A stretch of 64,000 nt of DNA from Lachnospiraceae bacterium (GTDB lineage Bacteria; Bacillota; Clostridia; Lachnospirales; Lachnospiraceae). Positions 17,985-27,149 of this stretch are shown piece by piece. Positions within the stretch are counted from its first letter, which is position 1. Each line of letters starts with the position of its first letter. A model generated the notes under the pieces. The model was not told where the DNA came from. It saw only the letters and a program-made list of their open reading frames with translations, and did no database searches. Location of the stretch: assembly GCA_016283755.1 (NCBI GenBank), contig JAEENO010000018.1:62001-126000 (forward strand), written 5' to 3'. A program made the translations under genes and the position numbers.

Positions 17985-20552
17985 GTGAGTTTGATTGATA
18001 AGATGTTCGGAACCCATTCCGAACGTGAAATTAAGAGAATAATGCCTCTTGTAGACGCAATCGAAGCATTACGTCCCGAGATGATGGCATTATCCGATGA
18101 GGAACTTAAGGCTAAGACGCCTGAGTTTAAAGAGAGACTTAAAAACGGCGAGACTCTCGATGATATTTTGGTACCTGCTTTTGCTGCAGTTCGTGAAGCA
18201 GCAAGACGTGTGCTCGGAAAGGAGCCTTTCAGAGTACAGCTTATCGGTGGTATCGTTCTTCATCAGGGACGACTTGCCGAGATGAAGACAGGTGAAGGTA
18301 AAACTTTGGTTGCAACGCTTCCGTCATATCTTAATGCTTTGACGGGTGAAGGCGTACATGTAGTAACCGTTAACGATTATCTCGTTACCGTCGGCGCCGA
18401 TGAAATGGGTCAGATTCATGAATTCATGGGTCTTACAGTCGGTAAGATTCTTAATTCAATGACCAATGATGAGAGAAGAGAAGCATATAACTGTGATATT
18501 ACATATGTAACCAATAACGAATTGGGATTTGATTACTTAAGAGACAACATGGTAATCTACGGTAAGGACCTTGTACAGCGTAAGCTTCATTTCGCAATTA
18601 TCGATGAGGTCGACTCCGTTCTTATCGATGAAGCGAGAACCCCGCTGATTATTTCAGGTCAGAGCGGCAAGTCTACCAAGTTATATGACGCATGCGACAT
18701 ATTGGCACGCCAGATGAAGCGTGGTGAGGACCTTGCGGATTATACCAAGCTTGATGCCCTGATGGGTGTAGTACAGAACGAGACCGGCGACTATATCGTT
18801 AACGAGAAGGATAAGCAGATTAACCTTACATCGGAAGGTGTTAAGAAAGTCGAGCAGTTCTTTAAGATCGACAACCTTGCTGATATCGAGAATACAGAGA
18901 TTCAGCATAACATAATCCTTGCACTTCGTGCACATAACCTTATGTTCAGAGATCAGGATTATGTGGTTAAGGATAATGAGGTATTGATCGTTGATGAATT
19001 CACCGGACGTATTATGCCGGGCAGAAGATATTCCGACGGACTTCATCAGGCAATTGAAGCCAAAGAGCACGTTAAGATTAAGAGAGAGAGCAAGACTCTT
19101 GCTACAATTACATTCCAGAACTTTTTCAATAAGTATGAGAAAAAGGCTGGTATGACCGGTACCGCTCTTACCGAAGAGAAAGAGTTCAGAGAGATCTACG
19201 GAATGGACGTTATCGAGATTCCGACCAATGAGCCGATGATAAGAATCGACCATGACGATCTTGTATATAAGACTCATAAAGAGAAATTGCATGAGATAGT
19301 TGAGGAGATCATTCGTTCTCATGAGAAGGGACAGCCGGTCCTTGTCGGTACAATTACGATTGAAGCATCAGAAGAGTTAAGCTCACTGTTGAAAAAGCGC
19401 GGAATTCAGCATAACGTCTTAAATGCCAAGTTCCACGAGCTTGAAGCACAGATAGTAGCGGATGCCGGTATTCACGGTGCGGTAACTATCGCGACCAACA
19501 TGGCAGGCCGTGGTACCGATATTAAGCTTGACGATGAAGCAAGAGCAGCAGGCGGTCTTAAGATTATCGGTACAGAGAGACACGAGTCCCGTCGTATCGA
19601 TAATCAGTTAAGAGGACGTTCGGGACGTCAGGGTGACCCCGGTGAATCCATATTCTATATATCGCTTGAAGATGACCTTATGAGATTGTTCGGTTCCGAG
19701 AGAACCATGGCGATGTTCAATGCAATCGGCGTTCCGGAGAATACTCCTATTACACACGGAATGCTTTCATCCGCAATCCTTAAGGCCCAGCAGAAGATAG
19801 AGAACAATAACTTCGGTATAAGAAAGAATCTTCTCGAGTACGACCAGGTTATGAACGATCAGCGTGAAATTATCTACGGCGAGAGAAGACGAGTCCTTGA
19901 CGGCGAATCAATGCGTGATTCCATCATCCAGATGATCAAGGATGTATGCGCTGCCAAGATCGGTATGGTCGTAAGACAGGATGCCAACTATGAGAGCTGG
20001 GATTTAAACGAACTTAATGAGCTTTTACTTAATATATTCCCGATTCAGCCTATAACAATTAATGATGTTAAGGGCAAGAAAGCCGATGAATTCATAGAAG
20101 AGATGCAGGAGCGTCTCGTTAAGTTATACGAGGAGAAGGAGAAAGAATTCCCGAACGAAGAGGAAATCCGTGAGGTCGAGCGTGTATTCTTACTTAAGGT
20201 AATTGACGTTAAGTGGATGGATCATATCGACAATATGGAGCTTTTACGTCAGGGTATCTCCATGCAGGCATACGGACAGAAGGACCCGCTTGTTGAGTAC
20301 AGAAATACCGGATTCGATATGTTCGATGAGATGACTGCAGCAATTCAGGAAGAGATTGTTAAGCTTCTTCTTCATATCAAGGTTGAGCAGAAGGTTGAAC
20401 GTGAGCAGGTAGCTAAGGTTACCGGCACCAATAAGGATGATTCAGCGGTACGCGCACCGAAAAAGCGCGAGGCTGCGAAAATCTATCCTAACGATCCTTG
20501 TCCTTGCGGAAGCGGCAAGAAGTATAAGCAGTGCTGCGGAAGAATGGCTTAA
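17985..20552 (+). CDS. secA: Preprotein translocase ATPase SecA
   Basis: Motor ATPase that drives unfolded preproteins through SecYEG at the membrane. The 855 residues show Walker [10 protein letters not shown] (~100-108), the DEAD-like DEVDS (~206-210), the second-helicase-domain motif AGRGTDI and [13 protein letters not shown], and the C-terminal zinc motif [13 protein letters not shown], so the protein is complete including the SecB/ribosome-contact tail. One local difference is [13 protein letters not shown] where most SecAs read NDYLAKRDAEWMG. The start is GTG at 17985 with GGAG about 11 bases upstream. A small gene and a nitrilase gene follow closely and may share its transcript. Confidence 0.97.
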   Translation: MSLIDKMFGTHSEREIKRIMPLVDAIEALRPEMMALSDEELKAKTPEFKERLKNGETLDDILVPAFAAVREAARRVLGKEPFRVQLIGGIVLHQGRLAEMKTGEGKTLVATLPSYLNALTGEGVHVVTVNDYLVTVGADEMGQIHEFMGLTVGKILNSMTNDERREAYNCDITYVTNNELGFDYLRDNMVIYGKDLVQRKLHFAIIDEVDSVLIDEARTPLIISGQSGKSTKLYDACDILARQMKRGEDLADYTKLDALMGVVQNETGDYIVNEKDKQINLTSEGVKKVEQFFKIDNLADIENTEIQHNIILALRAHNLMFRDQDYVVKDNEVLIVDEFTGRIMPGRRYSDGLHQAIEAKEHVKIKRESKTLATITFQNFFNKYEKKAGMTGTALTEEKEFREIYGMDVIEIPTNEPMIRIDHDDLVYKTHKEKLHEIVEEIIRSHEKGQPVLVGTITIEASEELSSLLKKRGIQHNVLNAKFHELEAQIVADAGIHGAVTIATNMAGRGTDIKLDDEARAAGGLKIIGTERHESRRIDNQLRGRSGRQGDPGESIFYISLEDDLMRLFGSERTMAMFNAIGVPENTPITHGMLSSAILKAQQKIENNNFGIRKNLLEYDQVMNDQREIIYGERRRVLDGESMRDSIIQMIKDVCAAKIGMVVRQDANYESWDLNELNELLLNIFPIQPITINDVKGKKADEFIEEMQERLVKLYEEKEKEFPNEEEIREVERVFLLKVIDVKWMDHIDNMELLRQGISMQAYGQKDPLVEYRNTGFDMFDEMTAAIQEEIVKLLLHIKVEQKVEREQVAKVTGTNKDDSAVRAPKKREAAKIYPNDPCPCGSGKKYKQCCGRMA

Positions 20553-20587
20553 GGTTCAATATGTGATTCCTACGGAGGTGCATATAC

Positions 20588-20839
20588 ATGGCAGACGAGA
20601 TGAAAATGACCGTTTCGGAGATTTTTAGAACCGGAGACGGTGACAAATATGTCTTTGTCAAGTTCGAGGACGAGAAGCGATTTGCGGAAGGCAAGGTTCC
20701 TGATTGCAAGATTACGAAGCAGGAGGGCTTTACCGATGCCGAGATTATTCTCCTTGAACAGTATATGAAGAATGAGCAGACAACCATCTTTGATGAAGCA
20801 AGGAAAGTTAATGCCATGAGGGCGTTTTTAAAGGGATAA
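20588..20839 (+). CDS. Small protein of unknown function downstream of secA
   Basis: An 83-residue acidic/basic mixed protein with no signal peptide or membrane segment. It begins with strands (MTVSEIFRTGDGDKYVFVKFED) and ends with a helix-rich part (TDAEIILLEQYMKNEQTTIFDEARKVNAM). I do not recognise the family. It is a real gene on three counts: a perfect ACGGAGGTG site 7 bases before the ATG, tight spacing to both neighbours (35 bp after secA, 4 bp before the nitrilase) and codon use like the neighbours. Its partner and function are unknown. Confidence 0.75.
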   Translation: MADEMKMTVSEIFRTGDGDKYVFVKFEDEKRFAEGKVPDCKITKQEGFTDAEIILLEQYMKNEQTTIFDEARKVNAMRAFLKG

Positions 20840-20843
20840 TTAT

Positions 20844-21614
20844 ATGAAGATAGCGTTATGCCAGACTGATATAGTATTCGAGAATAAAGAACATAATTTG
20901 AAAAAGGCAGAAAAGTTCATCGGAGAAGCCGCCGATAACGGTGCTGTGTTAGCGCTTTTTCCGGAGATGAGCTTTACGGGATTCTCCATGAATACCGATG
21001 TAACAAAGGATAATGATTGCGCAACGGAAGACGAGATGAAGGCATTGGCTCGAAAGTACGGCATCAATATCGGATTCGGCCGCGTGGAGAAATGCGATGA
21101 TATGTTAAGTCTTAATCTCTATGAAATTGTTAATTCGGATGGCGAGATAATACTCGCTTATGCGAAGAGGCATCCTTTCTCTTATGGTGGAGAAAGCACG
21201 GTATTCAAAGGTGGAGATATGGTTAAAAACTGCGTGATAGATGGAGTCCCGGTATCCGTACAGATTTGCTTCGACCTTCGTTTTCCGGGGGGATTCTGGA
21301 AACTTGCCGATGATACGCATCTTATGATAGTCCCTGCCAACTGGGCAGACAGACGTGTTGAGCAGTTCAAGGCGCTTTTACGTGCGCGTGCAATTGAGAA
21401 TCAGTATTATGTGATAGGACTTAATTGTGTGGGACAGCAGGGAAAGGTAAGTTATAACGGACAGTCCTGCGTCTATAATCCTAAGGGTGAAGAACTTTTA
21501 TCCTGCGGAGATTCGGAAGGCTTATATTACTTTGATTTCGAAGATGATGTAAGTAAAGCCCGTGAGAAGTTTCCTGTACTTGATGACAGAAGAGAAGACG
21601 AATGGAATATGTAG
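20844..21614 (+). CDS. Nitrilase/omega-amidase family carbon-nitrogen hydrolase
   Basis: A 256-residue cytoplasmic hydrolase of the nitrilase superfamily. The catalytic triad is visible: Glu in FPEMSFTGF (E41), Lys in YAKRHPF (~107) and Cys in QICFDLRFP (~142). The size and the CFDLRFP context fit the omega-amidase/Nit2-like branch, which hydrolyses alpha-ketoglutaramate and similar amides and repairs side products of transamination. The exact substrate is inference. It begins 4 bp after the 83-residue gene and ends before a strong terminator. Confidence 0.88.
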   Translation: MKIALCQTDIVFENKEHNLKKAEKFIGEAADNGAVLALFPEMSFTGFSMNTDVTKDNDCATEDEMKALARKYGINIGFGRVEKCDDMLSLNLYEIVNSDGEIILAYAKRHPFSYGGESTVFKGGDMVKNCVIDGVPVSVQICFDLRFPGGFWKLADDTHLMIVPANWADRRVEQFKALLRARAIENQYYVIGLNCVGQQGKVSYNGQSCVYNPKGEELLSCGDSEGLYYFDFEDDVSKAREKFPVLDDRREDEWNM

Positions 21615-21621
21615 AATAATT

Positions 21622-21648
21622 AAAGCCCGCCTGATGGCGGGCTTTTTT
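21622..21648. terminator. Rho-independent terminator after the nitrilase gene
   Basis: Perfect 10-bp stem AAAGCCCGCC/GGCGGGCTTT with a TGAT loop (21622-21631, 21636-21645) and a T run. It lies between convergent genes and serves both. Confidence 0.92.
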
Positions 21649-21659
21649 GATTGATTCAA

Positions 21660-23099
21660 TTATGCGTTTGCGGTTTCACCTTTGACTTTGTAAAGTCTTG
21701 TACCGCTTTCGTTTGTTACGGTTACCTTAAGGTAAGCCAATAAGATAACAACAATAGGTGTAAGGTAGTTAAAGAATGCGTATGGCAAGAATTTCATTAC
21801 GCTTATTCCGAGTATTGAAGATACATAAAGTCCGCATGTATTCCAAGGTACGAGCACGCTTGTTACGGCACCGGAAGATGCAATTGCGTTGGCAAGGCAT
21901 ACAGGGTGAACCTTCATATCCTTATATTTCGAAGCGTACATTCTGCCCGGAACGATAAGCGATATGTACTCATCTGCCATTAAGATATTGGCAAATACAC
22001 TGGAAATCATTGTTGCGGTAACAAGGCCTGCAGGCTTCTTGATCTTCTTGGTAATAAAGTTTGCAACAGCCTGTAACTGGCCCGTCTCTTCCATAATTCC
22101 GCCGAACATCATGGCAGTCATAGCCATTGAACATGAATACATCATTCTCGTAAGACCGCCGGTCGTAAGTAGTTTATCAAGTGTTTCAAATCCTGTCGCA
22201 CACTCATAGCCGTTCATTCCGCAGCTTAAAAGAGTACCGATTGTGCAGTAATCTTGCGTTGCAAGACCGATAATCGCACCGCTTATTATGCCGAGTGTGA
22301 TGCCGGGAACTGCAGGAACTTTTAACGCAACGGCAACAAGTACAATGATTACCGGCAGGAAATGTATAATCGAAATATTAAAATTCTGAGCAATTGAATC
22401 GGAAATAACCTGTACGGAAGACATATCTGCGCCTGCCTTGGTATGACCGAGACCGAGTATAAAGAAAATAATAAGTGTGATTCCGTAAGAAATCGATGTG
22501 GGGAAGATTATAAATCTGATTCCCGTCAAAACGTCGCAGCCTGCTATTGCAGGGGCGAGATTGGTAGTATCCGATAAAGGACTCATCTTGTCGCCGAAGT
22601 AAGCTCCGGATACGATGGCACCTGCCGTAACCGGAAGACTCATATCAAGTCCCAATGCAATACCCATCAATGCAACACCCATGGTTCCGACCGTTCCCCA
22701 GGAAGAACCTGTTGCAACTGATGTGATGGAACAGATGATAACCGTTGCGAGATAGAATATTGAAGGTTTAAGAACTTTCAATCCATAATAGATCATTGCA
22801 GGAACGACACCGGCATCAATCCACATTCCTATAAGGATTCCGATAACGATAAGTATTATAAGAGAAGGTATGACCTTTTGAATTCCTTTCATCATGAAGC
22901 TTTCGATATCGCTCCATTTGTGACCGAGCTTGAAAGCAATGAATACGCATCCGAAAGTGCCGACAAACATCGGAATATGCGGATCTGCTCCGAAAACTAT
23001 AATTCCCAATGAAAGACAAAGGATGAGAAAAGCTAAAGAAAAAAGCGATTCTCCCAAGTTAGCCTGACGTGCTTTGCCGTCTTTTCCTTTAAATAACAT
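21660..23099 (-). CDS. nhaC: NhaC family Na+/H+ antiporter
   Basis: A 479-residue polytopic membrane protein of the NhaC type. Family features include TGSSWGTVGTMGVAL, SGAYFGDKMSPLSDTTNLAPA and, in the second half, VLVPWNTCGLYV. Such proteins exchange Na+ for H+, and some relatives swap organic acids (malate/lactate) or transport amino acids, so the ion specificity is not certain. A GGAGGAAT site precedes the ATG. It is divergent from a LysR-type regulator gene, which probably controls it through the 112-bp region between them. Confidence 0.85.
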   Translation of the reverse strand: MLFKGKDGKARQANLGESLFSLAFLILCLSLGIIVFGADPHIPMFVGTFGCVFIAFKLGHKWSDIESFMMKGIQKVIPSLIILIVIGILIGMWIDAGVVPAMIYYGLKVLKPSIFYLATVIICSITSVATGSSWGTVGTMGVALMGIALGLDMSLPVTAGAIVSGAYFGDKMSPLSDTTNLAPAIAGCDVLTGIRFIIFPTSISYGITLIIFFILGLGHTKAGADMSSVQVISDSIAQNFNISIIHFLPVIIVLVAVALKVPAVPGITLGIISGAIIGLATQDYCTIGTLLSCGMNGYECATGFETLDKLLTTGGLTRMMYSCSMAMTAMMFGGIMEETGQLQAVANFITKKIKKPAGLVTATMISSVFANILMADEYISLIVPGRMYASKYKDMKVHPVCLANAIASSGAVTSVLVPWNTCGLYVSSILGISVMKFLPYAFFNYLTPIVVILLAYLKVTVTNESGTRLYKVKGETANA

Positions 23100-23134
23100 A
23101 TAATTCCTCCAAGTAAGTTGTTTTTAACACTCGG

Positions 23135-23148
23135 TTATTATATAATAA
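23135..23148. promoter_or_regulatory. 14-bp palindrome between nhaC and the LysR gene
   Basis: TTATTATATAATAA is perfectly self-complementary and AT-rich, the kind of T-N11-A site LysR proteins use. It lies in the 112-bp divergent region. A weaker ATTCC-N5-GGAAT repeat lies near 23188. Operator role is inference. Confidence 0.35.
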
Positions 23149-23211
23149 GAACAAAAAGTATTAAAGCGAATATTTTTTATAATAATTATTCCGAATAGGA
23201 ATGGAGCAATT

Positions 23212-24084
23212 ATGGGAATTCAAAGATACAAAGCATTAGTCAGTGTTGTTGAGGAAGGAAGCGTATCAAAGGCTGCGCACAAGATGGGATATACGCAGTC
23301 TGCGGTAAGCAAAATGCTTGCGGAACTGGAGAAAGAGTGGAAGCTTAAGCTTATGTTTCGTAATCATGACGGAGTAGAACTTACATCATACGGCAAAGAG
23401 CTACTGCCGGAAGTGAGACGTCTTGTCAAGGATTACGAGAGACTTAACTACAGTATCGAGGCTTTGCACGGTGTTACAAGCGGTAATATCAGAGTCGGTG
23501 CGCCTGCGAGTATATCCGCAAATCTAATGCCGGGAGCCTTGAAGCAATTTGCAACGGATTATCCCAATATCAAGGTTGAACTTATGGAGGGAGAAGATAC
23601 CTACATAGCAGAGCTTTTAAGAAGAGGGGAGATTGATATCTGCGTATTGCCGGAAGCGCTCGCAGATAAGTATGATGCCGTAAGTCTTCTAAGTGACCCT
23701 CTTGTCGCGATTGTACCGCGTGATAATAAGTATGCCGCATATAAGAAGTTTCCGGTCAGAGCTTTTGCAATACAAGACGTTATCAGAGTAAAGGAGCTTC
23801 TTGATACCGACATTAAGCGATTCCTTGAGGATAATGATGTTGTGCCGAACCTCGTGTATGAAGTAAGTGATGTTAATGTAATGCTTTCTATGGTTGAAAA
23901 GGGGCTCGGGGTATGCATCGGTTATGAGCGCCTCGTAACACCGCTTAGATATGATGTGATTGTTAAGCAGATTGATAAAACAAGAAAGAGAAATCTTAAA
24001 TTGTGTGTGCGTTATGATGAAGGAGTGACTCCGCTTATCGATGTATTTAAAAAGAGTCTTATAGATTATGTGAAAAACTCTTGA
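23212..24084 (+). CDS. LysR family transcriptional regulator
   Basis: A 290-residue regulator. The N-terminal winged helix-turn-helix reads ALVSVVEEGSVSKAAHKMGYTQSAVSKMLAELEKE (recognition helix near residues 30-45), followed by a co-inducer-binding domain of the periplasmic-protein fold from about 90. It is divergent from nhaC, the common arrangement in which the regulator controls its neighbour and itself. A GGAG site precedes the ATG. The ligand is unknown. The next feature downstream is the TPP riboswitch of thiT, which belongs to a separate unit. Confidence 0.88.
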   Translation: MGIQRYKALVSVVEEGSVSKAAHKMGYTQSAVSKMLAELEKEWKLKLMFRNHDGVELTSYGKELLPEVRRLVKDYERLNYSIEALHGVTSGNIRVGAPASISANLMPGALKQFATDYPNIKVELMEGEDTYIAELLRRGEIDICVLPEALADKYDAVSLLSDPLVAIVPRDNKYAAYKKFPVRAFAIQDVIRVKELLDTDIKRFLEDNDVVPNLVYEVSDVNVMLSMVEKGLGVCIGYERLVTPLRYDVIVKQIDKTRKRNLKLCVRYDEGVTPLIDVFKKSLIDYVKNS

Positions 24085-24146
24085 TTTTATGATGTATTAA
24101 ATATATAATGACAAAGGTGTGTGAAACACTGTAATTTAATGATTTG

Positions 24147-24229
24147 CTAGGGGCGCTTATCGCTGAGATGGTTTTTATGGCCAACCCTTATTACCTGAAC
24201 CGGATAATACCGGCGTAGGAAAGCACGAT
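24147..24229 (+). promoter_or_regulatory. TPP riboswitch (THI element)
   Basis: The thiamine pyrophosphate aptamer is recognised by its conserved segments in order: GGGGCGC at the 5' side, GCTGAGATGG, ACCCTTATTACCTGAAC, CGGATAATACCGGCGTAGGAAAGC in pieces. Downstream, ATAATCC (24235-24241) can pair with GGATTAT (24258-24264), which covers half of the AGGAGGA site of thiT. This suggests that bound TPP lowers translation; no terminator is seen between aptamer and gene. Confidence 0.95.
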
Positions 24230-24268
24230 AGAATATAATCCCCCGGCGAAGATAGGAGGATTATTTTT

Positions 24269-24952
24269 ATGTCATCATTTATGTCTTTATTTGTTAAAAT
24301 GACCGATTCAGGTTCTTATGACTTGACAACGGGCGGCTATGTAGCTCTTATTTTGCTGGCAGTAGTTTTGTTACTTCTCGGTAATGCGTTCTTCGGAAAG
24401 AGAAAGAAATTCGATACAACTCGTCTTGCATTTGCCGCTATGGCACTCGCGCTTGGTGTAGTTGCTTCATTTATTAAGATTTTCCATATGCCTATGGGCG
24501 GTTCCATTACCGTATTCAGTATGTTGTTCGTATCAATCATAGGATATTGGTTCGGTATCGGAGCAGGTCTTACAACCGCATTTGCGTATGGAATCTTACA
24601 GCTTATGATTGACCCTTATATCTTAAGTGTTCCGCAGATGCTTATCGATTATATTTTTGCATTCGGTGCACTCGGTCTTTCCGGATTATGGTCAAAGAAT
24701 AAGCACAAGTATTCACTTATCATGGCATATCTTACGGCAATTACCGGTAGATTTGTATTTGCGGTTTTATCAGGATATGTATTTTTCGGAGAGTGGGCTC
24801 CGGAAGGCTGGAATCCGCTTGTATACAGCGTAGCTTACAACGCGGGTTATATCTATGCTGAAGGTGCTTTAACCGTAGTTGTATTACTTATTCCTGCAGT
24901 TGCCAAGGCATTTAACTACATAAGAGGTCTTGCGCTTAAGGATGAACAGTAG
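24269..24952 (+). CDS. thiT: Thiamine transporter ThiT (ECF S component)
   Basis: Substrate-binding membrane subunit for thiamine that works with a shared ECF energy module encoded elsewhere. The 227-residue protein has about six hydrophobic helices and the family segments GYWFGIGAGLTTAFAYGILQ, GRFVFAVLSGYVFFGEWAPEGWNP and YNAGYIYAEG; the tryptophan and glutamates in these lie at the thiamine site of ThiT. A TPP riboswitch directly upstream independently supports the assignment. ATG at 24269 follows AGGAGGA. The N-terminal ~25 residues are an additional segment before the first helix. It is a single-gene unit closed by a terminator. Confidence 0.95.
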   Translation: MSSFMSLFVKMTDSGSYDLTTGGYVALILLAVVLLLLGNAFFGKRKKFDTTRLAFAAMALALGVVASFIKIFHMPMGGSITVFSMLFVSIIGYWFGIGAGLTTAFAYGILQLMIDPYILSVPQMLIDYIFAFGALGLSGLWSKNKHKYSLIMAYLTAITGRFVFAVLSGYVFFGEWAPEGWNPLVYSVAYNAGYIYAEGALTVVVLLIPAVAKAFNYIRGLALKDEQ

Positions 24953-24981
24953 GATACGGCTTCTGCCGGTTCATTATTATG

Positions 24982-25014
24982 AGAGGATAAGAAGAGATTC
25001 TTATCCTCTTTTTT
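24982..25014 (+). terminator. Rho-independent terminator after thiT
   Basis: Perfect 12-bp stem (24982-24993 and 24998-25009) with a GAGA loop followed by TTTTT. Confidence 0.9.
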
Positions 25015-25026
25015 AATACTCCCGAA

Positions 25027-25040
25027 CGAACAAATGTTCC
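25027..25040. promoter_or_regulatory. LexA (SOS) box upstream of uvrB
   Basis: CGAACAAATGTTCC matches the Gram-positive LexA consensus CGAACRNRYGTTYC at every position. It sits 8 bases upstream of the -35 box of the uvrB promoter, so uvrBA should be induced by DNA damage. Confidence 0.9.
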
Positions 25041-25048
25041 TAAATATA

Positions 25049-25077
25049 TAGACATTAAAAAATAAAGATGTTATACT
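25049..25077 (+). promoter_or_regulatory. Promoter of uvrB-uvrA
   Basis: TAGACA at 25049-25054, a 17-base spacer, TATACT at 25072-25077, 34 bases before the uvrB start codon. Confidence 0.7.
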
Positions 25078-25111
25078 ACATTAGTGGTGTGTTTCGTATA
25101 GGAGTAAGAGA

Positions 25112-27097
25112 ATGGATTTTAAGTTACATTCGGAGTATAAGCCGACGGGTGACCAGCCCGAAGCAATAGAGAAGCTGGTGCAAGGTTTTAAGGAAGGCAA
25201 CCAGTTTGAAACCTTGCTTGGCGTTACCGGTTCCGGTAAGACTTTTACAATGGCTAATGTAATAGAGCAATTGAATAAGCCGACGCTTATTATAAGTCAT
25301 AATAAGACGTTGGCAGGTCAGTTGTACTCTGAAATGAAGGAGTTTTTTCCGGAGAATGCCGTGGAATACTTCGTATCTTACTATGATTATTACCAGCCGG
25401 AGGCTTATGTTCCTTCGACCGATACCTATATAGAGAAGGACTCTTCGATTAACGAAGAGATTGATAAGTTAAGATTGTCTGCGACCTCATCGCTTTCCGA
25501 GCGTAAGGATGTTATTGTTGTGGCTTCCGTATCATGCATATACGGCTTGGGAAGCCCGAAGGATTACCTTAATATGATGATTTCGCTGCGCCCGGGTATG
25601 ACCAGGGATCGTGATGATGTTATTCGTGAGCTTATCGATCTTCAGTATGACAGGAACGAGATGGATTTTAAGCGGGGAACATTCAGAGTCCGCGGTGACG
25701 TACTTGAGATTTTTCCGGCAGATTACAGCGACAGCGCCATCCGTGTGGAGTTTTTCGGAGACGAGATTGAGCGTGTTACGGAAGTCGATGTATTGACGGG
25801 TGAGATTAAGGCAGACCTTAATCATGTGGGTATTTTCCCGGCATCGCATTATGTTGTCCCACCTGAGAAGATTACTGCCGCGACGGAAGAGATATTAGAG
25901 GAACTTGACGAGAGGGTTAAGTACTTTAAGTCTGAGGGTAAGCTTTTGGAAGCACAGAGAATTTCGGAGCGAACCAACTTTGATGTTGAGATGATAAGAG
26001 AGACCGGAATATGCTCCGGTATCGAGAATTATACGAGACAGCTTTCGGGACTTAAGCCGGGTGAGCCGCCTTATACACTTATGGACTATTTTCCGGAGGA
26101 TTTCCTTATAATAGTTGATGAGAGCCATATATCACTGCCGCAGATAGGCGGTATGTACAGGGGTAATCTTGCACGTAAGTCGACCTTAATTGACTACGGT
26201 TTCAGACTTCCGTCCGCAATGGATAATAGGCCTCTATGTTTTGAAGAATTTGAGGGCAAGATCAATCAGATGCTTTTCGTATCGGCTACTCCTTCCAAGT
26301 ACGAAGAAGAGCATGAACTTCTTCGTGCGGAACAGATTATAAGACCTACGGGATTATTAGATCCTGAGATCTCCGTGCGCCCTGTTGCGGGACAGATTGA
26401 TGATTTGCTTTCTGAGATTAAGAAAGAGACAGGTGCGGGCAATAAGGTACTTGTGACAACCCTTACCAAGAAGATGGCTGAAGATCTGACCTCGTACTTA
26501 CGCGAAGCCGGAGTTAAGGTTAAGTATCTTCATTCTGATATAGATACTTTGGAACGAGCTGAGATTATAAGGGATTTGCGTCTCGGAGTTTTTGATGTCC
26601 TTGTTGGTATTAACCTCTTAAGAGAAGGTCTTGATATACCGGAGATTACACTTGTTGCGATTCTTGATGCCGATAAGGAAGGATTTCTTCGCTCGGAGAC
26701 TTCGCTTATTCAGACAATCGGTCGTGCCGCACGTAATGCGGACGGACATGTAATAATGTATGCCGGCAATATGACAGAATCCATGGAGAAGGCTATATCA
26801 GAGACTAACAGACGTCGCGCCATCCAGGAGCAGTATAATAAGGAGCATAATATAACGCCTACAACCATTAAGAAGGCGGTTCGCGATCTTATCAGCATCA
26901 GTAAGAAGATAGCGGAAGAAGAGGCAAGATTTGTTCGTTCACCTGAGGAGATGAATAAGGAAGAACTTCTTAAGTGCATAGAAGAAGTCAAGGCTAAGAT
27001 GAACAGAGCAGCTGCGGATCTTAACTTTGAGGCAGCCGCAGAGCTTCGCGACAAGATGCTTTCGCTTCGTAAGATGCTTAATGAAGAGTTCGGTTAG
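25112..27097 (+). CDS. uvrB: Excinuclease ABC subunit B
   Basis: Damage-verifying helicase of nucleotide excision repair. The 661 residues contain Walker [10 protein letters not shown] (~39-47), the beta-hairpin region [12 protein letters not shown] that clamps the [12 protein letters not shown] as the DEAD box, the helicase motif QTIGRAARN and a C-terminal UVR motif ([12 protein letters not shown]) that binds UvrC. All key parts are present. A GGAG site precedes the ATG. It is the first gene of an SOS-controlled uvrB-uvrA pair; uvrC is not in the window. Confidence 0.97.
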   Translation: MDFKLHSEYKPTGDQPEAIEKLVQGFKEGNQFETLLGVTGSGKTFTMANVIEQLNKPTLIISHNKTLAGQLYSEMKEFFPENAVEYFVSYYDYYQPEAYVPSTDTYIEKDSSINEEIDKLRLSATSSLSERKDVIVVASVSCIYGLGSPKDYLNMMISLRPGMTRDRDDVIRELIDLQYDRNEMDFKRGTFRVRGDVLEIFPADYSDSAIRVEFFGDEIERVTEVDVLTGEIKADLNHVGIFPASHYVVPPEKITAATEEILEELDERVKYFKSEGKLLEAQRISERTNFDVEMIRETGICSGIENYTRQLSGLKPGEPPYTLMDYFPEDFLIIVDESHISLPQIGGMYRGNLARKSTLIDYGFRLPSAMDNRPLCFEEFEGKINQMLFVSATPSKYEEEHELLRAEQIIRPTGLLDPEISVRPVAGQIDDLLSEIKKETGAGNKVLVTTLTKKMAEDLTSYLREAGVKVKYLHSDIDTLERAEIIRDLRLGVFDVLVGINLLREGLDIPEITLVAILDADKEGFLRSETSLIQTIGRAARNADGHVIMYAGNMTESMEKAISETNRRRAIQEQYNKEHNITPTTIKKAVRDLISISKKIAEEEARFVRSPEEMNKEELLKCIEEVKAKMNRAAADLNFEAAAELRDKMLSLRKMLNEEFG

Positions 27098-27149
27098 AGC
27101 TTTTACCGAAGGATACGGATTTTAGTTATAGAGATATCAGGGAGATATT

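Noticed and set aside
18681..19322. A 213-codon reverse-strand frame inside secA
   Set aside because: It lies wholly inside a highly conserved gene and shows only leucine/isoleucine-rich antisense sequence.
24085..24146. Terminator for the LysR gene ahead of the riboswitch
   Set aside because: No stable stem with a T run can be drawn between 24085 and the aptamer.
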